This document shows, in pieces, positions 1 to 8,295 of a stretch of 64,000 bases of DNA; the stretch's first letter is position 1; every line of letters starts with the position of its first letter. The notes beneath the pieces were generated by a model. That model was not told the origin of the DNA. It worked only from the letters and a program-made list of their open reading frames with translations, and searched no databases. The translations under genes were made by a program, and so were the position numbers. The stretch comes from Banduia mediterranea (lineage in GTDB: Bacteria > Pseudomonadota > Gammaproteobacteria > Nevskiales > Nevskiaceae), in the NCBI RefSeq assembly GCF_031846245.1, contig NZ_JAVRIC010000003.1, forward strand, positions 164,148 through 228,147, written 5' to 3'.

Positions 1-1208
1 CGCGGCTGCCCTTTGTCTCGCTGGTGCAGAGCGGCGGCGGCAATCTGTTCAAGCAGCATCTGGGCTTCAACCGTGCCGGCCACCGCTTCATGACCCAGGC
101 GCGCTCGTCGGCGGCGGGCGTGCCGCAGATCACCGTGGTGCACGGCAACTCGACCGCCGGCGGTGCCTATATTCCCGGCATGTCGGACTACGTGGTGATG
201 GTGCGCGGAAGGGCGCGCGCCTTCCTTGCCGGTCCGCCGCTGCTCAAGGCCGCCACGGGCGAAATCGCCGACGAGGAGACGCTGGGCGGCGCCGACATGC
301 ACGCGATGCAATCGGGCCTGGCCGAATTCGTGGCGGACGACGACGCCCAGGCCATCGAAATCGCGCGCGACCTGGTGCGCCAGCTGCGCTGGAACGAGCG
401 CGTGCCGCCGCATCACGGCCGCGCGTTCGCGCAGCCGAGTCTGAACATCGACGAGCTCTGCGGCCTGGTACCCACGGACTACCGCGAGGCCTTCGACTGC
501 CGCGAGATCATGGCGCGGCTGGTGGACGGCTCGGACCTCACCGAATTCAAGCCGTTGTATGACCCCTACACGATCTGCTGCTTTGCGGAGATTGGCGGCT
601 GGCCGGTGGGGCTAATCGGCAACAACGGTCCCATCGACAACCACGGCGCGCAGAAGGCGGCGCAGTTCATCCAGCTGTGCTGCCAGGCCGGCAAGCCGAT
701 CATCTACCTCCAAAACACGACGGGATTCATCGTCGGCAAGGAGCCCGAAGCCGGCGGGATGATCAAGAACGGCGCCAAGCTCATCCAGGCCGTGTCCAAC
801 GCCACGGTGCCGCAGATCACGATCATCGTCGGCGCGTCCTACGGTGCCGGCAACTACGCGATGTGCGGGCGCTCCTTCGAGCCGCGCTTCCTGTTCGCCT
901 GGCCCAATGCCCGCCTCGCGGTGATGGGTGGCGAGCAGGCGGCGACTGTGATGCATATCGTTGAGGAGAACAAGCAGCGCGCGCGCGGCCAGCCGCTGGA
1001 CCGCGACAAGCTGGAACGCCAGAGCCTTGAGCTGCGGGCACTCTACGACGAGGTGTCCGGAGCGCTACAGTGCACGTCAAATGTCTGGGACGAGGGCATC
1101 ATCGATCCGCGGCGTACCCGCAGTCTGCTGGTGGAACTCGTCGATATCTGCGTGCGCAACGAGGGTACGCGACTATGTCCCAACACCTTCGGGGTGGCGC
1201 GCCCCTGA
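1..1208 (+). CDS. Acyl-CoA carboxylase carboxyltransferase (beta) subunit, 5'-truncated by window edge
   Basis: The reading frame is already open at base 3 (RLPFVSLVQSGGG), so the N-terminus lies outside the window and the GTG at 24 is internal. About 400 C-terminal residues are present. The family transfers carboxyl from carboxybiotin to an acyl-CoA in the cytoplasm. Visible signatures are the glycine-rich CoA and biotin pocket segments GNSTAGGAYIPGMSDY, KAATGEIADEETLGGADMHA, IYLQNTTGFIVG and GASYGAGNYAMCGR, typical of the MCC/GCC/PCC beta type. It is a separate paralogue of the carboxyltransferase at 4681-6279 and lies on the opposite strand. Which acyl-CoA it uses cannot be told from the sequence. 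The stop at 1206-1208 is followed by a repeat and a regulator remnant rather than another catabolic gene. Confidence 0.9.
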   Translation, partial: RLPFVSLVQSGGGNLFKQHLGFNRAGHRFMTQARSSAAGVPQITVVHGNSTAGGAYIPGMSDYVVMVRGRARAFLAGPPLLKAATGEIADEETLGGADMHAMQSGLAEFVADDDAQAIEIARDLVRQLRWNERVPPHHGRAFAQPSLNIDELCGLVPTDYREAFDCREIMARLVDGSDLTEFKPLYDPYTICCFAEIGGWPVGLIGNNGPIDNHGAQKAAQFIQLCCQAGKPIIYLQNTTGFIVGKEPEAGGMIKNGAKLIQAVSNATVPQITIIVGASYGAGNYAMCGRSFEPRFLFAWPNARLAVMGGEQAATVMHIVEENKQRARGQPLDRDKLERQSLELRALYDEVSGALQCTSNVWDEGIIDPRRTRSLLVELVDICVRNEGTRLCPNTFGVARP

Positions 1209-1239
1209 GTAGCCGGCGGGCGGCGGACTTCAGCGTGTG

Positions 1240-1350
1240 ATGCCGGGAAACTTAGCGTGAATCACGCGCCGCATGATGCCGAGCTACCCTCGTCCGCTTG
1301 CGGGAGTGGGGACCGCTCGCGACTGCGAGCGGTGGGTGAGGGCAACGGCC
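1240..1350. repeat. Intergenic palindromic (REP-like) repeat
   Basis: The stretch carries the motif family gatgccgagctaccctc ... ccgcttgcgggagtgg ... gtgagggc, with a small dyad around cgcttgcggg and a second around ccgctcgcgactgcgagcgg. A clearly related unit (gcgcggcgtgatgccgac ... ctctcccgcttgcg) occurs at 63930-63990, and another relative is near 52925-53055. Such units are common intergenic repeats in high-GC Gammaproteobacteria. No coding potential is seen. Confidence 0.5.
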
Positions 1351-1481
1351 ATGCCGCAGCAGTCTCATTCTGCGGGGTGGCGCTTGGTGGCCCATACCCG
1401 CGAACGTGATGACGATCGACAGCACGCTCGCGAACACCGGCCGCTCGCCGCCCCGCAGGCCCTGGGTGATCACCTGGCCCT

Positions 1482-1775
1482 GATCTGCCAGATCACCTGC
1501 TGCGCCTCGAAGAAGGCTCGAACTTGCCGGACGCGCAGGCTTATGTGCATCAGGTGCAGGAACGGGCCGAGGTCCAGCTGGAACAGCTCTTCGACCGCGC
1601 ACGCGCGAAAGGCAAACTCGACGAAAGCCTCCAACCGGGGACTGCGGCGCTGGCGCTGCATGCCTACATGCTGGGCGTCTATTGCAGCTGGCTGCGTGCG
1701 CCGACGTCGTATTCCCTGGGGGATCAGGCCGCGAGCCTGCTGGGCGTGTTCTTCAACGGGCCGCTGCGCCGCAGT
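1482..1775 (+). pseudogene. TetR/AcrR-family repressor, C-terminal fragment only
   Basis: The frame reads EEGSNLPDAQAYVHQVQER, then LEQLFDRARAKGKLDES and a segment ending AASLLGVFFNGPLR. This is the ligand-binding C-terminal half of AcrR/TtgR-type TetR repressors. No helix-turn-helix can be found upstream in any plus-strand frame, and downstream the frame runs into compositionally odd sequence to 1916. It is therefore best read as a relic and not a working regulator. It lies just upstream of the monooxygenase gene. A TetR-like dyad at 15270-15287 could be a leftover target, but that link is inference. Confidence 0.6.
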
Positions 1776-1976
1776 GCAGGTTCGCGGTCGCACGAAGCGG
1801 ATTGCCAGTTCTCGTGCGGCCTTCAACATCGTAGCGGACCGGTCGCTGCAGGCAGCGCGCCCGCAAGCAGGCGAAAGTCCAGATCAGTGCGTTGTTGGAC
1901 TCCGCACTCTGAATGACATATGATCCTTTCGATCAAATGGTGCTTGTATGTTTGTATAGGAAATGGAGATCAGTAA

Positions 1977-3488
1977 ATGCCTCGTGCCCAGTTCGATGTC
2001 ATCATCCTCGGTGCCGGACTGTCCGGAATCGGCGCTGCCTGCCACCTGAAGTCCAAGATTCCCGGCATCAGGCTGGCCATCCTGGAGCGCCGCGAGCGCA
2101 TGGGCGGCACCTGGGATCTGTTCAAGTATCCCGGCATCCGCTCCGACTCGGACATGTTCACTCTCGGCTATGACTTCCGCCCGTGGACGGATACCAAGCT
2201 GCTCGCCGATGGACCTGCGATCCGGCAGTACATCGAAGATGCGGCCGAGGAATACGGCATACGCCGCGACATTCGTTTCGGGCACAAGATTACCCGGGTC
2301 AGCTGGTCTGGCAGCGACAAGCTGTGGACAGTGACCGCAGTCAAGGAAAACTCTCAGGACGAGGAAGCCTCGTTCACGGCCAGCTTCGTGTACGGCTGCA
2401 CGGGCTACTATAAGTACGACAAGGGCTATACACCGGAATTTCCCGGAGTCGAACAGTTCAAGGGCGACGTCATCCATCCCCAGCACTGGCCGGAGAACTA
2501 TGACTACAGCGGCAAGCGCGTCGTCGTCATCGGCAGCGGTGCGACGGCCGTTACGCTGGTGCCGTCGATGACCGACAAGGCTGCGCACGTCACCATGCTG
2601 CAGCGGTCCCCCAGCTACGTGGTGTCGGTACCGGAGCGCGACCTGATCACCGAGAAGCTTCGCAAAGTCCTCCCCGACTCGCTTACGTATCGCATGGCGC
2701 GCGTGCGCAACGTGGTGCTGCAGCGCGCGGTCTTCGACGTCTGCCGGCGTGCGCCCAAGACCATGCGGCGGGTGCTGCTGGCATCGGTGCGCAAGCAGCT
2801 CGGTCCGAACGTCGACTTCAGCCATTTCGAGCCTCGTTACAACCCCTGGGACGAGAGGATGTGCGCGGTACCCAAGGGCGATCTGTTCAAGGCCCTGCGC
2901 GACGGCAAGGCTTCGGTGGTAACCGACGGAATCGAGTCCATCACTCAGACCGGTATCCGGCTGAAGTCGGGCCGCGAACTCGAAGCCGACATCATCGTCA
3001 CCGCCACCGGCCTGGATATGCAGCTGCTGGGCGGCGCCGAATACTACGTCGACGAGCGCAAGCTCGATCTGCACGAGACCCTGATGTACAAGGGCATCCT
3101 GCTGGAGGGCGTACCGAATTTCGCCTTGGTGTTCGGTTATACCAATGCGTCGTGGACGCTGAAGGCGAACATCGCCAATGCCTTTGTTGTCCGCGTGATC
3201 CGTCAGATGCGCCAGCTGGGCGCAGACACGGTGGTGCCGGAGGACGAGGAAGGCTGCGCCTCCGAGGAGAACTTCCTGAACCTGCGTTCGGGCTACATCC
3301 AGCGCGCCAATGACCGCTTGCCGCGACAGGGCACCAAGCAACCGTGGCAGAACCTGCAGAACTATCTGCTCGACGTGCCAGCCCTGCGCTTCGGCAGTCT
3401 GGACGATGGCGTGCTCAGGTTCTACCGGGACGGTCGCCGGGTCTCGCAGTCGCCTGTGCAGCGGGTGACGAGCCTGCTGGCAGCCTAG
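1977..3488 (+). CDS. Flavin-containing / Baeyer-Villiger type monooxygenase (EthA-like)
   Basis: The protein has 503 residues. The N-terminal FAD Rossmann motif GAGLSGIG lies at residues 12-19, followed by the family hallmark GGTWDLFKYPGIRSDSD. The class I Baeyer-Villiger fingerprint FxGxxxHxxxW is present as FKGDVIHPQHWPE near residue 160, and the second NADPH-binding motif GSGATA follows. The fit is closest to EthA-type enzymes, which insert oxygen next to ketones or oxidise thioamides using NADPH and FAD. The ATG at 1977 has a purine-rich AGGAAATGGAGAT upstream. It converges with the acyl-CoA dehydrogenase gene, leaving 28 bp between stops. A ketone intermediate from the adjacent CoA-ester operon is a plausible substrate, but this is inference. 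Confidence 0.88.
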   Translation: MPRAQFDVIILGAGLSGIGAACHLKSKIPGIRLAILERRERMGGTWDLFKYPGIRSDSDMFTLGYDFRPWTDTKLLADGPAIRQYIEDAAEEYGIRRDIRFGHKITRVSWSGSDKLWTVTAVKENSQDEEASFTASFVYGCTGYYKYDKGYTPEFPGVEQFKGDVIHPQHWPENYDYSGKRVVVIGSGATAVTLVPSMTDKAAHVTMLQRSPSYVVSVPERDLITEKLRKVLPDSLTYRMARVRNVVLQRAVFDVCRRAPKTMRRVLLASVRKQLGPNVDFSHFEPRYNPWDERMCAVPKGDLFKALRDGKASVVTDGIESITQTGIRLKSGRELEADIIVTATGLDMQLLGGAEYYVDERKLDLHETLMYKGILLEGVPNFALVFGYTNASWTLKANIANAFVVRVIRQMRQLGADTVVPEDEEGCASEENFLNLRSGYIQRANDRLPRQGTKQPWQNLQNYLLDVPALRFGSLDDGVLRFYRDGRRVSQSPVQRVTSLLAA

Positions 3489-3516
3489 CTAGCTCGCTGG
3501 CGCGCCCCTCGGGTTT

Positions 3517-4671
3517 TCAGGGTCGCGCCTCGAACAGGCGCCGCGCGATGATGATGCGCTGTAGCTCGTTGGTGCCTTCGCCGATCGCCAGCAGCGGCGC
3601 GTCACGGTAGAGGCGTTCGATGCGCGCTTCGCGCGAATAGCCATAGGCCCCGTGGATGCGCAGGCACTCTGCAGAGTTTTCCATGGCCGCTTCGGTGGCG
3701 AACAGCTTGGCCATGCCCGATTCCAGGTCGCAGCGCCGGCCCTCGTCATAGGCGCGGGCGGCGGACTCCACCAGCAGGCGCGCGGCCTCCACGCGCGTGG
3801 CCATGTCGGCGAGCTTGATCTGGATCGCCTGGTGCTCGCCGATGGGCTTGCCGAAGGTCTTGCGCTGGCCGGCGTAGGAGAGCGCCTCCTCGAGTGCTGA
3901 CCGCGCCACGCCCACGCCGCGCGCGGCGACGTTGATGCGGCCCAGCTCGAGGCCGCCGAGGATCTGCTGCAGACCGCGCCCCTCGACGCCGCCGATGAGC
4001 CGGGAGGCGGGGATGCGGTAGTCCTCGAATCGCATCTCCACCGTGTCGACACCGCGATAGCCGAGCTTGGGCAGCTTGCGCGGCACCGAGAATCCCGGGC
4101 CTTTTTCAGCAAGGAACAGGCTCATGCCGCGGTGACGCGGGTCGGCCTGCGGATCGGTCTTGACCAGCAGCGCGAAGCAGTTGCCGTGCAGGCCGTTGGT
4201 GATCCAGGTCTTGGCGCCGTTGACGAGGTAATCCTCACCATCGCGCCGTGCCACGGTGCGGATGGCCTGCAGATCGCTGCCGCAATCCGGCTCGGTGAGC
4301 GCGATGCCGCCACGCAGTTCGCCGCAGGCCAAGCGGGGCAGGAACTCGTCCCTCTGCGCGTCGGTGCCGTAGCGCAGCACGGCGGCGGCCATGATCAGAT
4401 GCGAGTTGATTACGCCGGACAGCGACATCCACTCGGCGGCAATGGCCTCGATCAGCCGCGCATAAGTCCGCACCTTGAGGCCGAGGCCACCGTAGGACTC
4501 CGGGATGATGGCGCCGAACAGGCCCATTTCGCGCATCTGTTCGACGATCGCTTCCGGGTACTCGTCGGCCTGCTCAAGGCGGATGGCGACCGGACGTACC
4601 TCGCGGGTGAGAAATCGCTCGACAGCCGTAATCAGAGCATCGTCTTCATAGGGTGCTTCCGAGGCATTCAT
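3517..4671 (-). CDS. Acyl-CoA dehydrogenase (last gene of the operon)
   Basis: The protein has 384 residues, the full length for the family. Visible are the FAD/substrate segment GGIALTEPDCGSD, the FAD-binding W-I-T motif in AKTWITNG, and the C-terminal IHGAYGYSREARIERLYRD with the terminal IARRLFE helix. It would oxidise an acyl-CoA to the enoyl-CoA and pass electrons to ETF. It starts 9 bp after the carboxyltransferase stop, so it is probably translated from the same mRNA. In acyclic terpene (atu/liu) clusters the equivalent position is taken by citronellyl- or isovaleryl-CoA dehydrogenase. That parallel supports a branched-chain substrate but does not prove it. Confidence 0.9.
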   Translation of the reverse strand: MNASEAPYEDDALITAVERFLTREVRPVAIRLEQADEYPEAIVEQMREMGLFGAIIPESYGGLGLKVRTYARLIEAIAAEWMSLSGVINSHLIMAAAVLRYGTDAQRDEFLPRLACGELRGGIALTEPDCGSDLQAIRTVARRDGEDYLVNGAKTWITNGLHGNCFALLVKTDPQADPRHRGMSLFLAEKGPGFSVPRKLPKLGYRGVDTVEMRFEDYRIPASRLIGGVEGRGLQQILGGLELGRINVAARGVGVARSALEEALSYAGQRKTFGKPIGEHQAIQIKLADMATRVEAARLLVESAARAYDEGRRCDLESGMAKLFATEAAMENSAECLRIHGAYGYSREARIERLYRDAPLLAIGEGTNELQRIIIARRLFEARP

Positions 4672-4680
4672 ATCCGGGCC

Positions 4681-6279
4681 TCACATGCGGAAGATGCCGT
4701 AGCGCTGTTCAGCAGGCGCCACGTTGGCCGCGCAGGACAGCGCGATGCCAAGCGCGTTGCGGGTGTCGGTGGGGTCGAGCACGCCGTCGTCCAGGCAGCG
4801 CGCGGAGTACCACAGCGTGGATGTCTCGCGTTCGCACTTTTCGCGCGTACGGCGGCGCAGCTCGGCCACTTCCTCGTCGCCGGCGTCCGGGCGCTCGCGG
4901 CGCAGCTGGCGCAGCTTGACGTCGGCCAGCGTGTTGCCGGCCTGCTCCGGTCCCATCACGCCCATCTTGGCCTGCGGCCACGAGAAGATCATGCGCGGAT
5001 CCCAGGAGCGTCCGCACATGCCGTAGTAGCCGGCACCGAAGGCACCGCTGGTGATCACGGTGAATTTGGGCACTTCCGAGCCGGCCTGGGCCATGAGCAT
5101 CTTGGCGCCGTCCTTGGTGATGCCGCGCTCCTCGTACTGGCGGCCGATCATGTAGCCGGTGGTGTTCTGCAGGAAGATCAGCGGCGTGCCGATTTGGTTG
5201 CAGATCTGGATGAAGTGCGCGGCCTTGAGCGAGCTGTCGGAGAACAGCACGCCGTTGTTGCCGAGGATGCCGACCTTGCAGCCCCACAGCCGCGCCCAGC
5301 CGCAGACCAGCGTCGGGCCGTAGGCCGGCTGGTATTCCTGGAACAGGCTGCCGTCGACCATGCGCGCGATCACCTCGCGCATGTCGAACTGCGTCTTGTA
5401 GTCCACCGGCACGATGCCGTACAGCTCGCGCGGGTCGTAGTAAGGCGCTTCCGGCGCGACCCAGTCGAAGTGCTTTGTCGGCTGCGAGAAGTTGGCGACG
5501 AGGGCGCGGGCCAGCGCGATGCCTTCCTCCTCGCTGTCCACCGGGTAGTCGGCGGTGCCGGAGACGGAGGTGTGCATGTCTGCGCCGCCGAGCGCGTCCA
5601 CCGTCACTTCCTCGCCGGTGGCCGCCTTCACCAGCGGCGGGCCGCCGAGGAAGATCGCGCCGGTGCCGCGCACCATGATCGTGTGCTCGCACAGCGCCGG
5701 CACGTAGGCGCCACCCGCGGTGCAGTGGCCGAGCACCACCGCCACCTGCGGGATGCCGAGCTTGGACAGCATGCACTGCTGGCGGAACACGCGGCCGCCC
5801 ATGACGTAGACGCCCGAGAGGTCTTCCAGGTAGCCGCCCGCACTGTCGCACAGGTGCACCATCGGCAGGCGGTTCTCGATGGCGATCTCCATCGCACGGA
5901 TGATCTTGGGCGCGGACATCGGGTACCAGGCGCCGCCCTTGTTACTGGAATCGTCGGCGTGGATCATCACCTCGCGTCCGCTGACGATACCGACGCCGGA
6001 AACCACGTTGGCACCCGGCGCCTCGCCGTTGAACTGATCGTAGGCAGCGATGCTGGACAGCTCCAGGAATGGCGTGCCGGGATCGAGCAGCAGGTCCAGG
6101 CGCTCGCGCAGCAGCAGCTTGTTCTGCTTGCGCAGGCGCTCGATGTCGCGCGCCGGTCGCTCGTGGCGCACGCGGTCCTGCAGGGCCTTGAAGTCGCCGC
6201 AGATGCGCTGCATGGCGACGCTGTTGGCGCGAAATGTCGGCGAGGCCGGCGACACACGGGTTTCGAGACGCCGCATCAT
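4681..6279 (-). CDS. Acyl-CoA carboxylase carboxyltransferase (beta) subunit, GCC/MCC-like
   Basis: The protein has 532 residues from the ATG at 6279, which overlaps the stop of the biotin-carrier gene as ATGA. The frame is open further upstream, but that part reads as shadow of the preceding gene. Core motifs are HADDSSNKGGAWYP, CDSAGGYLEDL, CTAGGAYVPALCEH, GPPLVKAATGEEV and ITSGAFGAGYYGMCGR. The family moves CO2 from carboxybiotin to methylcrotonyl-, geranyl- or related acyl-CoA. Directly upstream lie the biotin-carrier, biotin carboxylase and AtuA-like genes, so these most likely form one carboxylase system. Substrate assignment (geranyl-, citronellyl-like or other) is open. Confidence 0.88.
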   Translation of the reverse strand: MMRRLETRVSPASPTFRANSVAMQRICGDFKALQDRVRHERPARDIERLRKQNKLLLRERLDLLLDPGTPFLELSSIAAYDQFNGEAPGANVVSGVGIVSGREVMIHADDSSNKGGAWYPMSAPKIIRAMEIAIENRLPMVHLCDSAGGYLEDLSGVYVMGGRVFRQQCMLSKLGIPQVAVVLGHCTAGGAYVPALCEHTIMVRGTGAIFLGGPPLVKAATGEEVTVDALGGADMHTSVSGTADYPVDSEEEGIALARALVANFSQPTKHFDWVAPEAPYYDPRELYGIVPVDYKTQFDMREVIARMVDGSLFQEYQPAYGPTLVCGWARLWGCKVGILGNNGVLFSDSSLKAAHFIQICNQIGTPLIFLQNTTGYMIGRQYEERGITKDGAKMLMAQAGSEVPKFTVITSGAFGAGYYGMCGRSWDPRMIFSWPQAKMGVMGPEQAGNTLADVKLRQLRRERPDAGDEEVAELRRRTREKCERETSTLWYSARCLDDGVLDPTDTRNALGIALSCAANVAPAEQRYGIFRM

Positions 6280-6779
6280 GCCTGCGTCTCCTTGTCGGCG
6301 AAGCGCAACAGCGCGGCCTTGACGGGAACGGTCTGCCCCGGCGCACACAGCACCTCGGCGATCTCGCCGTCGTGCGGCGCGGTGATAGTGACTTCGAGTT
6401 TCATGCTTTCCATGGTCAGCAGAACCTGGCCGGCCTCGACGGCGTCTCCGGGCTGGACCTGCACGGTGAGGATGGTGCCAGGCATCGGTGAGAGGGTGCT
6501 GTCGCCGCCGCCGGCGCCGCGCGCGGCCAGGGCGTCGAGCGGGTTGATGCGGTGCAGGGCGTAGGCGCGGCCGTCAACGTGAATCCAGATGTGGTCGCCG
6601 TGCTGCGCGATGTGCACCTCGCGGCGTTCTTCGCCGGCACGCACGCGGTGGCGGCCGTCGCCGAGTGCCTCAATGGCGCAGGCAAAGCGGCGCTCGCCAG
6701 TCTGGAGTTCGTAGCCGTCCGCAGTGCGCAGCAGTGCGCAGGGATGCTCGCGGTCTTCTAGCGCGATGATCTTTTTCAT
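6276..6779 (-). CDS. Biotin carboxyl carrier (BT + BCCP) subunit of a split carboxylase
   Basis: The protein has 167 residues, starting at the ATG at 6779 behind a strong AGGAGGAGA site. The first ~85 residues look like the BT (carboxyltransferase-contacting) domain of an alpha subunit. The last ~75 are a lipoyl/biotinyl fold with the biotinylation site ESMKLEV, where Ala of the usual AMKM is Ser. In most MCC/GCC alpha subunits these parts are joined to the biotin carboxylase in one chain of about 660 residues. Here they are a separate gene starting 22 bp after the carboxylase stop. The stop overlaps the carboxyltransferase start as ATGA. Confidence 0.85.
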   Translation of the reverse strand: MKKIIALEDREHPCALLRTADGYELQTGERRFACAIEALGDGRHRVRAGEERREVHIAQHGDHIWIHVDGRAYALHRINPLDALAARGAGGGDSTLSPMPGTILTVQVQPGDAVEAGQVLLTMESMKLEVTITAPHDGEIAEVLCAPGQTVPVKAALLRFADKETQA

Positions 6780-6801
6780 GGTCTTCGGATCTCCTCCTGC
6801 T

Positions 6802-8295
6802 TCAATTGCGCCAGGGGCCCATGGCGGCGTAGATCGCCGGCACGGACGCGGCGGCGTCCAACATCTGGCGATCACTCAGCGCGGCGGCGGCGAGCAGGAT
6901 GTCGGTGGGCACGGTCTCGTCCTTGCCCGACAGCGCGGCGGCTTCCTGCTCCAGAAACGCGGTGGTGTAGTCGCCCGAGGCAAAGCGCGGATGCGCGAGG
7001 ATGCGGTCGAGGTAGGCGATGTTGGTGGTCAGGCCCAGCAGCACGGTGTCGCGCAGCGCCTGGCGCGCGCGGGCAATGGCCTCGGCACGGTCGCGGCCGT
7101 GCACGATCAGCTTGGACAGCAGCGGGTCGAAATCCGTACCCACGGTCTGGCCCTCGTGCACGCCGCTGTCCACGCGCACGCCGGGGCCGGTGGCCTCGCG
7201 CAGAAGGTGGATGCGGCCGGTGGCCGGCACGAATCCCGCCGCCGGATCCTCGGCGCAGATGCGCAGCTCGATGGAATGGCCGCGGTGGACGATGTCGGCC
7301 TGCGCGTAGCCCAAGGCTGCGCCCTCGGCCACGCGCAGCTGCTCGGCCACCAGGTCGAAGCCCGTCACCATCTCGGTGACCGGGTGCTCGACTTGCAGGC
7401 GCGTGTTCATCTCCAGGAAATAGAACTCGCCGTCGGCGCCGTAGATGAACTCGACCGTCCCCGCGCCGACGTAGCCGGCGGCCTTGGCGATACCGACGGC
7501 GGCTTCGCAGATGCTCTTGCGCTTCTCCGGGTTCAGCACCGGCGAGGGGGTTTCCTCCACGATCTTCTGGAAGCGGCGCTGCACCGAGCACTCGCGTTCG
7601 CCGAAGTGCACGACGTTGCCGTGAATGTCGCCGAACACCTGCACCTCGATGTGGCGCGGCCGCTCGACGTAGCGTTCCACAAACAGCCGCCCGTCGCCGA
7701 AGTAGCGCTCGCCCTCGCGCCGCGCCGTGGCCAACTCGGCCTCCAGCGTCGCCGCCTCGCGCACGATGCGCATACCCTTGCCGCCGCCGCCCGCTGCGGG
7801 CTTGATCAGGATGGGCAGATCCACCGCCAGCGCGCGCTTGGCAAACGTCGCCGGGTCATCGGCCTCCACTGCGCTGGGCGCGACCGGAAAGCCGCGCTCG
7901 ACCACGAAGTTGCGCGCGCGGATCTTGTCGCCCATCAGTTCGATGGCCTCGGCCGTGGGGCCGACGAAGCGGATGCCGGCCTCGGCCAGCCCGCGTGCCA
8001 GCGCGGCGTTCTCGGAAAGAAAGCCGTAGCCCGGATGCACCGCGTCCGCGCCCCACTCGCGTGCGGCACGGACGATCTCCGCGACATTCAGATAGGCGAC
8101 GACAGGCGTTGGCCCCTCGATCGGCAGGCAGTCGTCGGCCAGACGCGGCGCGGTGCCGCCTTCCTCGGCCGGGTGCCGGACGATGGCAGTGGTGATGCCG
8201 CGGGCCCGCGCGGTGCGCAGGATGCGTGCTGCAATCTCGCCGCGGTTGGCGACGAGCAGGCGCCGGATGGGCTTCAAGGCAGAAGTCGTACTCAT
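6802..8295 (-). CDS. Biotin carboxylase subunit of acyl-CoA carboxylase
   Basis: The protein has 497 residues. It carries the biotin carboxylase N-terminus RRLLVANRGEIAARI, the ATP-grasp glycine loop KPAAGGGGKGMRIV and the catalytic EMNTRLQVEHPVTEM. It carboxylates biotin on the carrier using ATP and bicarbonate. The C-terminus stops at GPWRN, exactly where alpha subunits normally run into the BT domain, which here is the next gene. The start overlaps the stop of the AtuA-like gene (ATGA at 8292-8295), which implies translational coupling. No frameshift is evident at the split, since the downstream gene has its own strong ribosome site. It is a natural fission and not decay. Confidence 0.9.
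   Translation of the reverse strand: MSTTSALKPIRRLLVANRGEIAARILRTARARGITTAIVRHPAEEGGTAPRLADDCLPIEGPTPVVAYLNVAEIVRAAREWGADAVHPGYGFLSENAALARGLAEAGIRFVGPTAEAIELMGDKIRARNFVVERGFPVAPSAVEADDPATFAKRALAVDLPILIKPAAGGGGKGMRIVREAATLEAELATARREGERYFGDGRLFVERYVERPRHIEVQVFGDIHGNVVHFGERECSVQRRFQKIVEETPSPVLNPEKRKSICEAAVGIAKAAGYVGAGTVEFIYGADGEFYFLEMNTRLQVEHPVTEMVTGFDLVAEQLRVAEGAALGYAQADIVHRGHSIELRICAEDPAAGFVPATGRIHLLREATGPGVRVDSGVHEGQTVGTDFDPLLSKLIVHGRDRAEAIARARQALRDTVLLGLTTNIAYLDRILAHPRFASGDYTTAFLEQEAAALSGKDETVPTDILLAAAALSDRQMLDAAASVPAIYAAMGPWRN

Noticed and set aside
3489..3545. Bidirectional terminator between the monooxygenase and the acyl-CoA dehydrogenase
   Set aside because: The ggcgcgccc / ggtcgcgcc arms have a mismatch and a long loop, with no T-tract; too weak to call.
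4132..6564. An 810-codon plus-strand open frame opposite the carboxyltransferase genes
   Set aside because: It is a shadow of the minus-strand carboxylase operon with biased composition and no motif.
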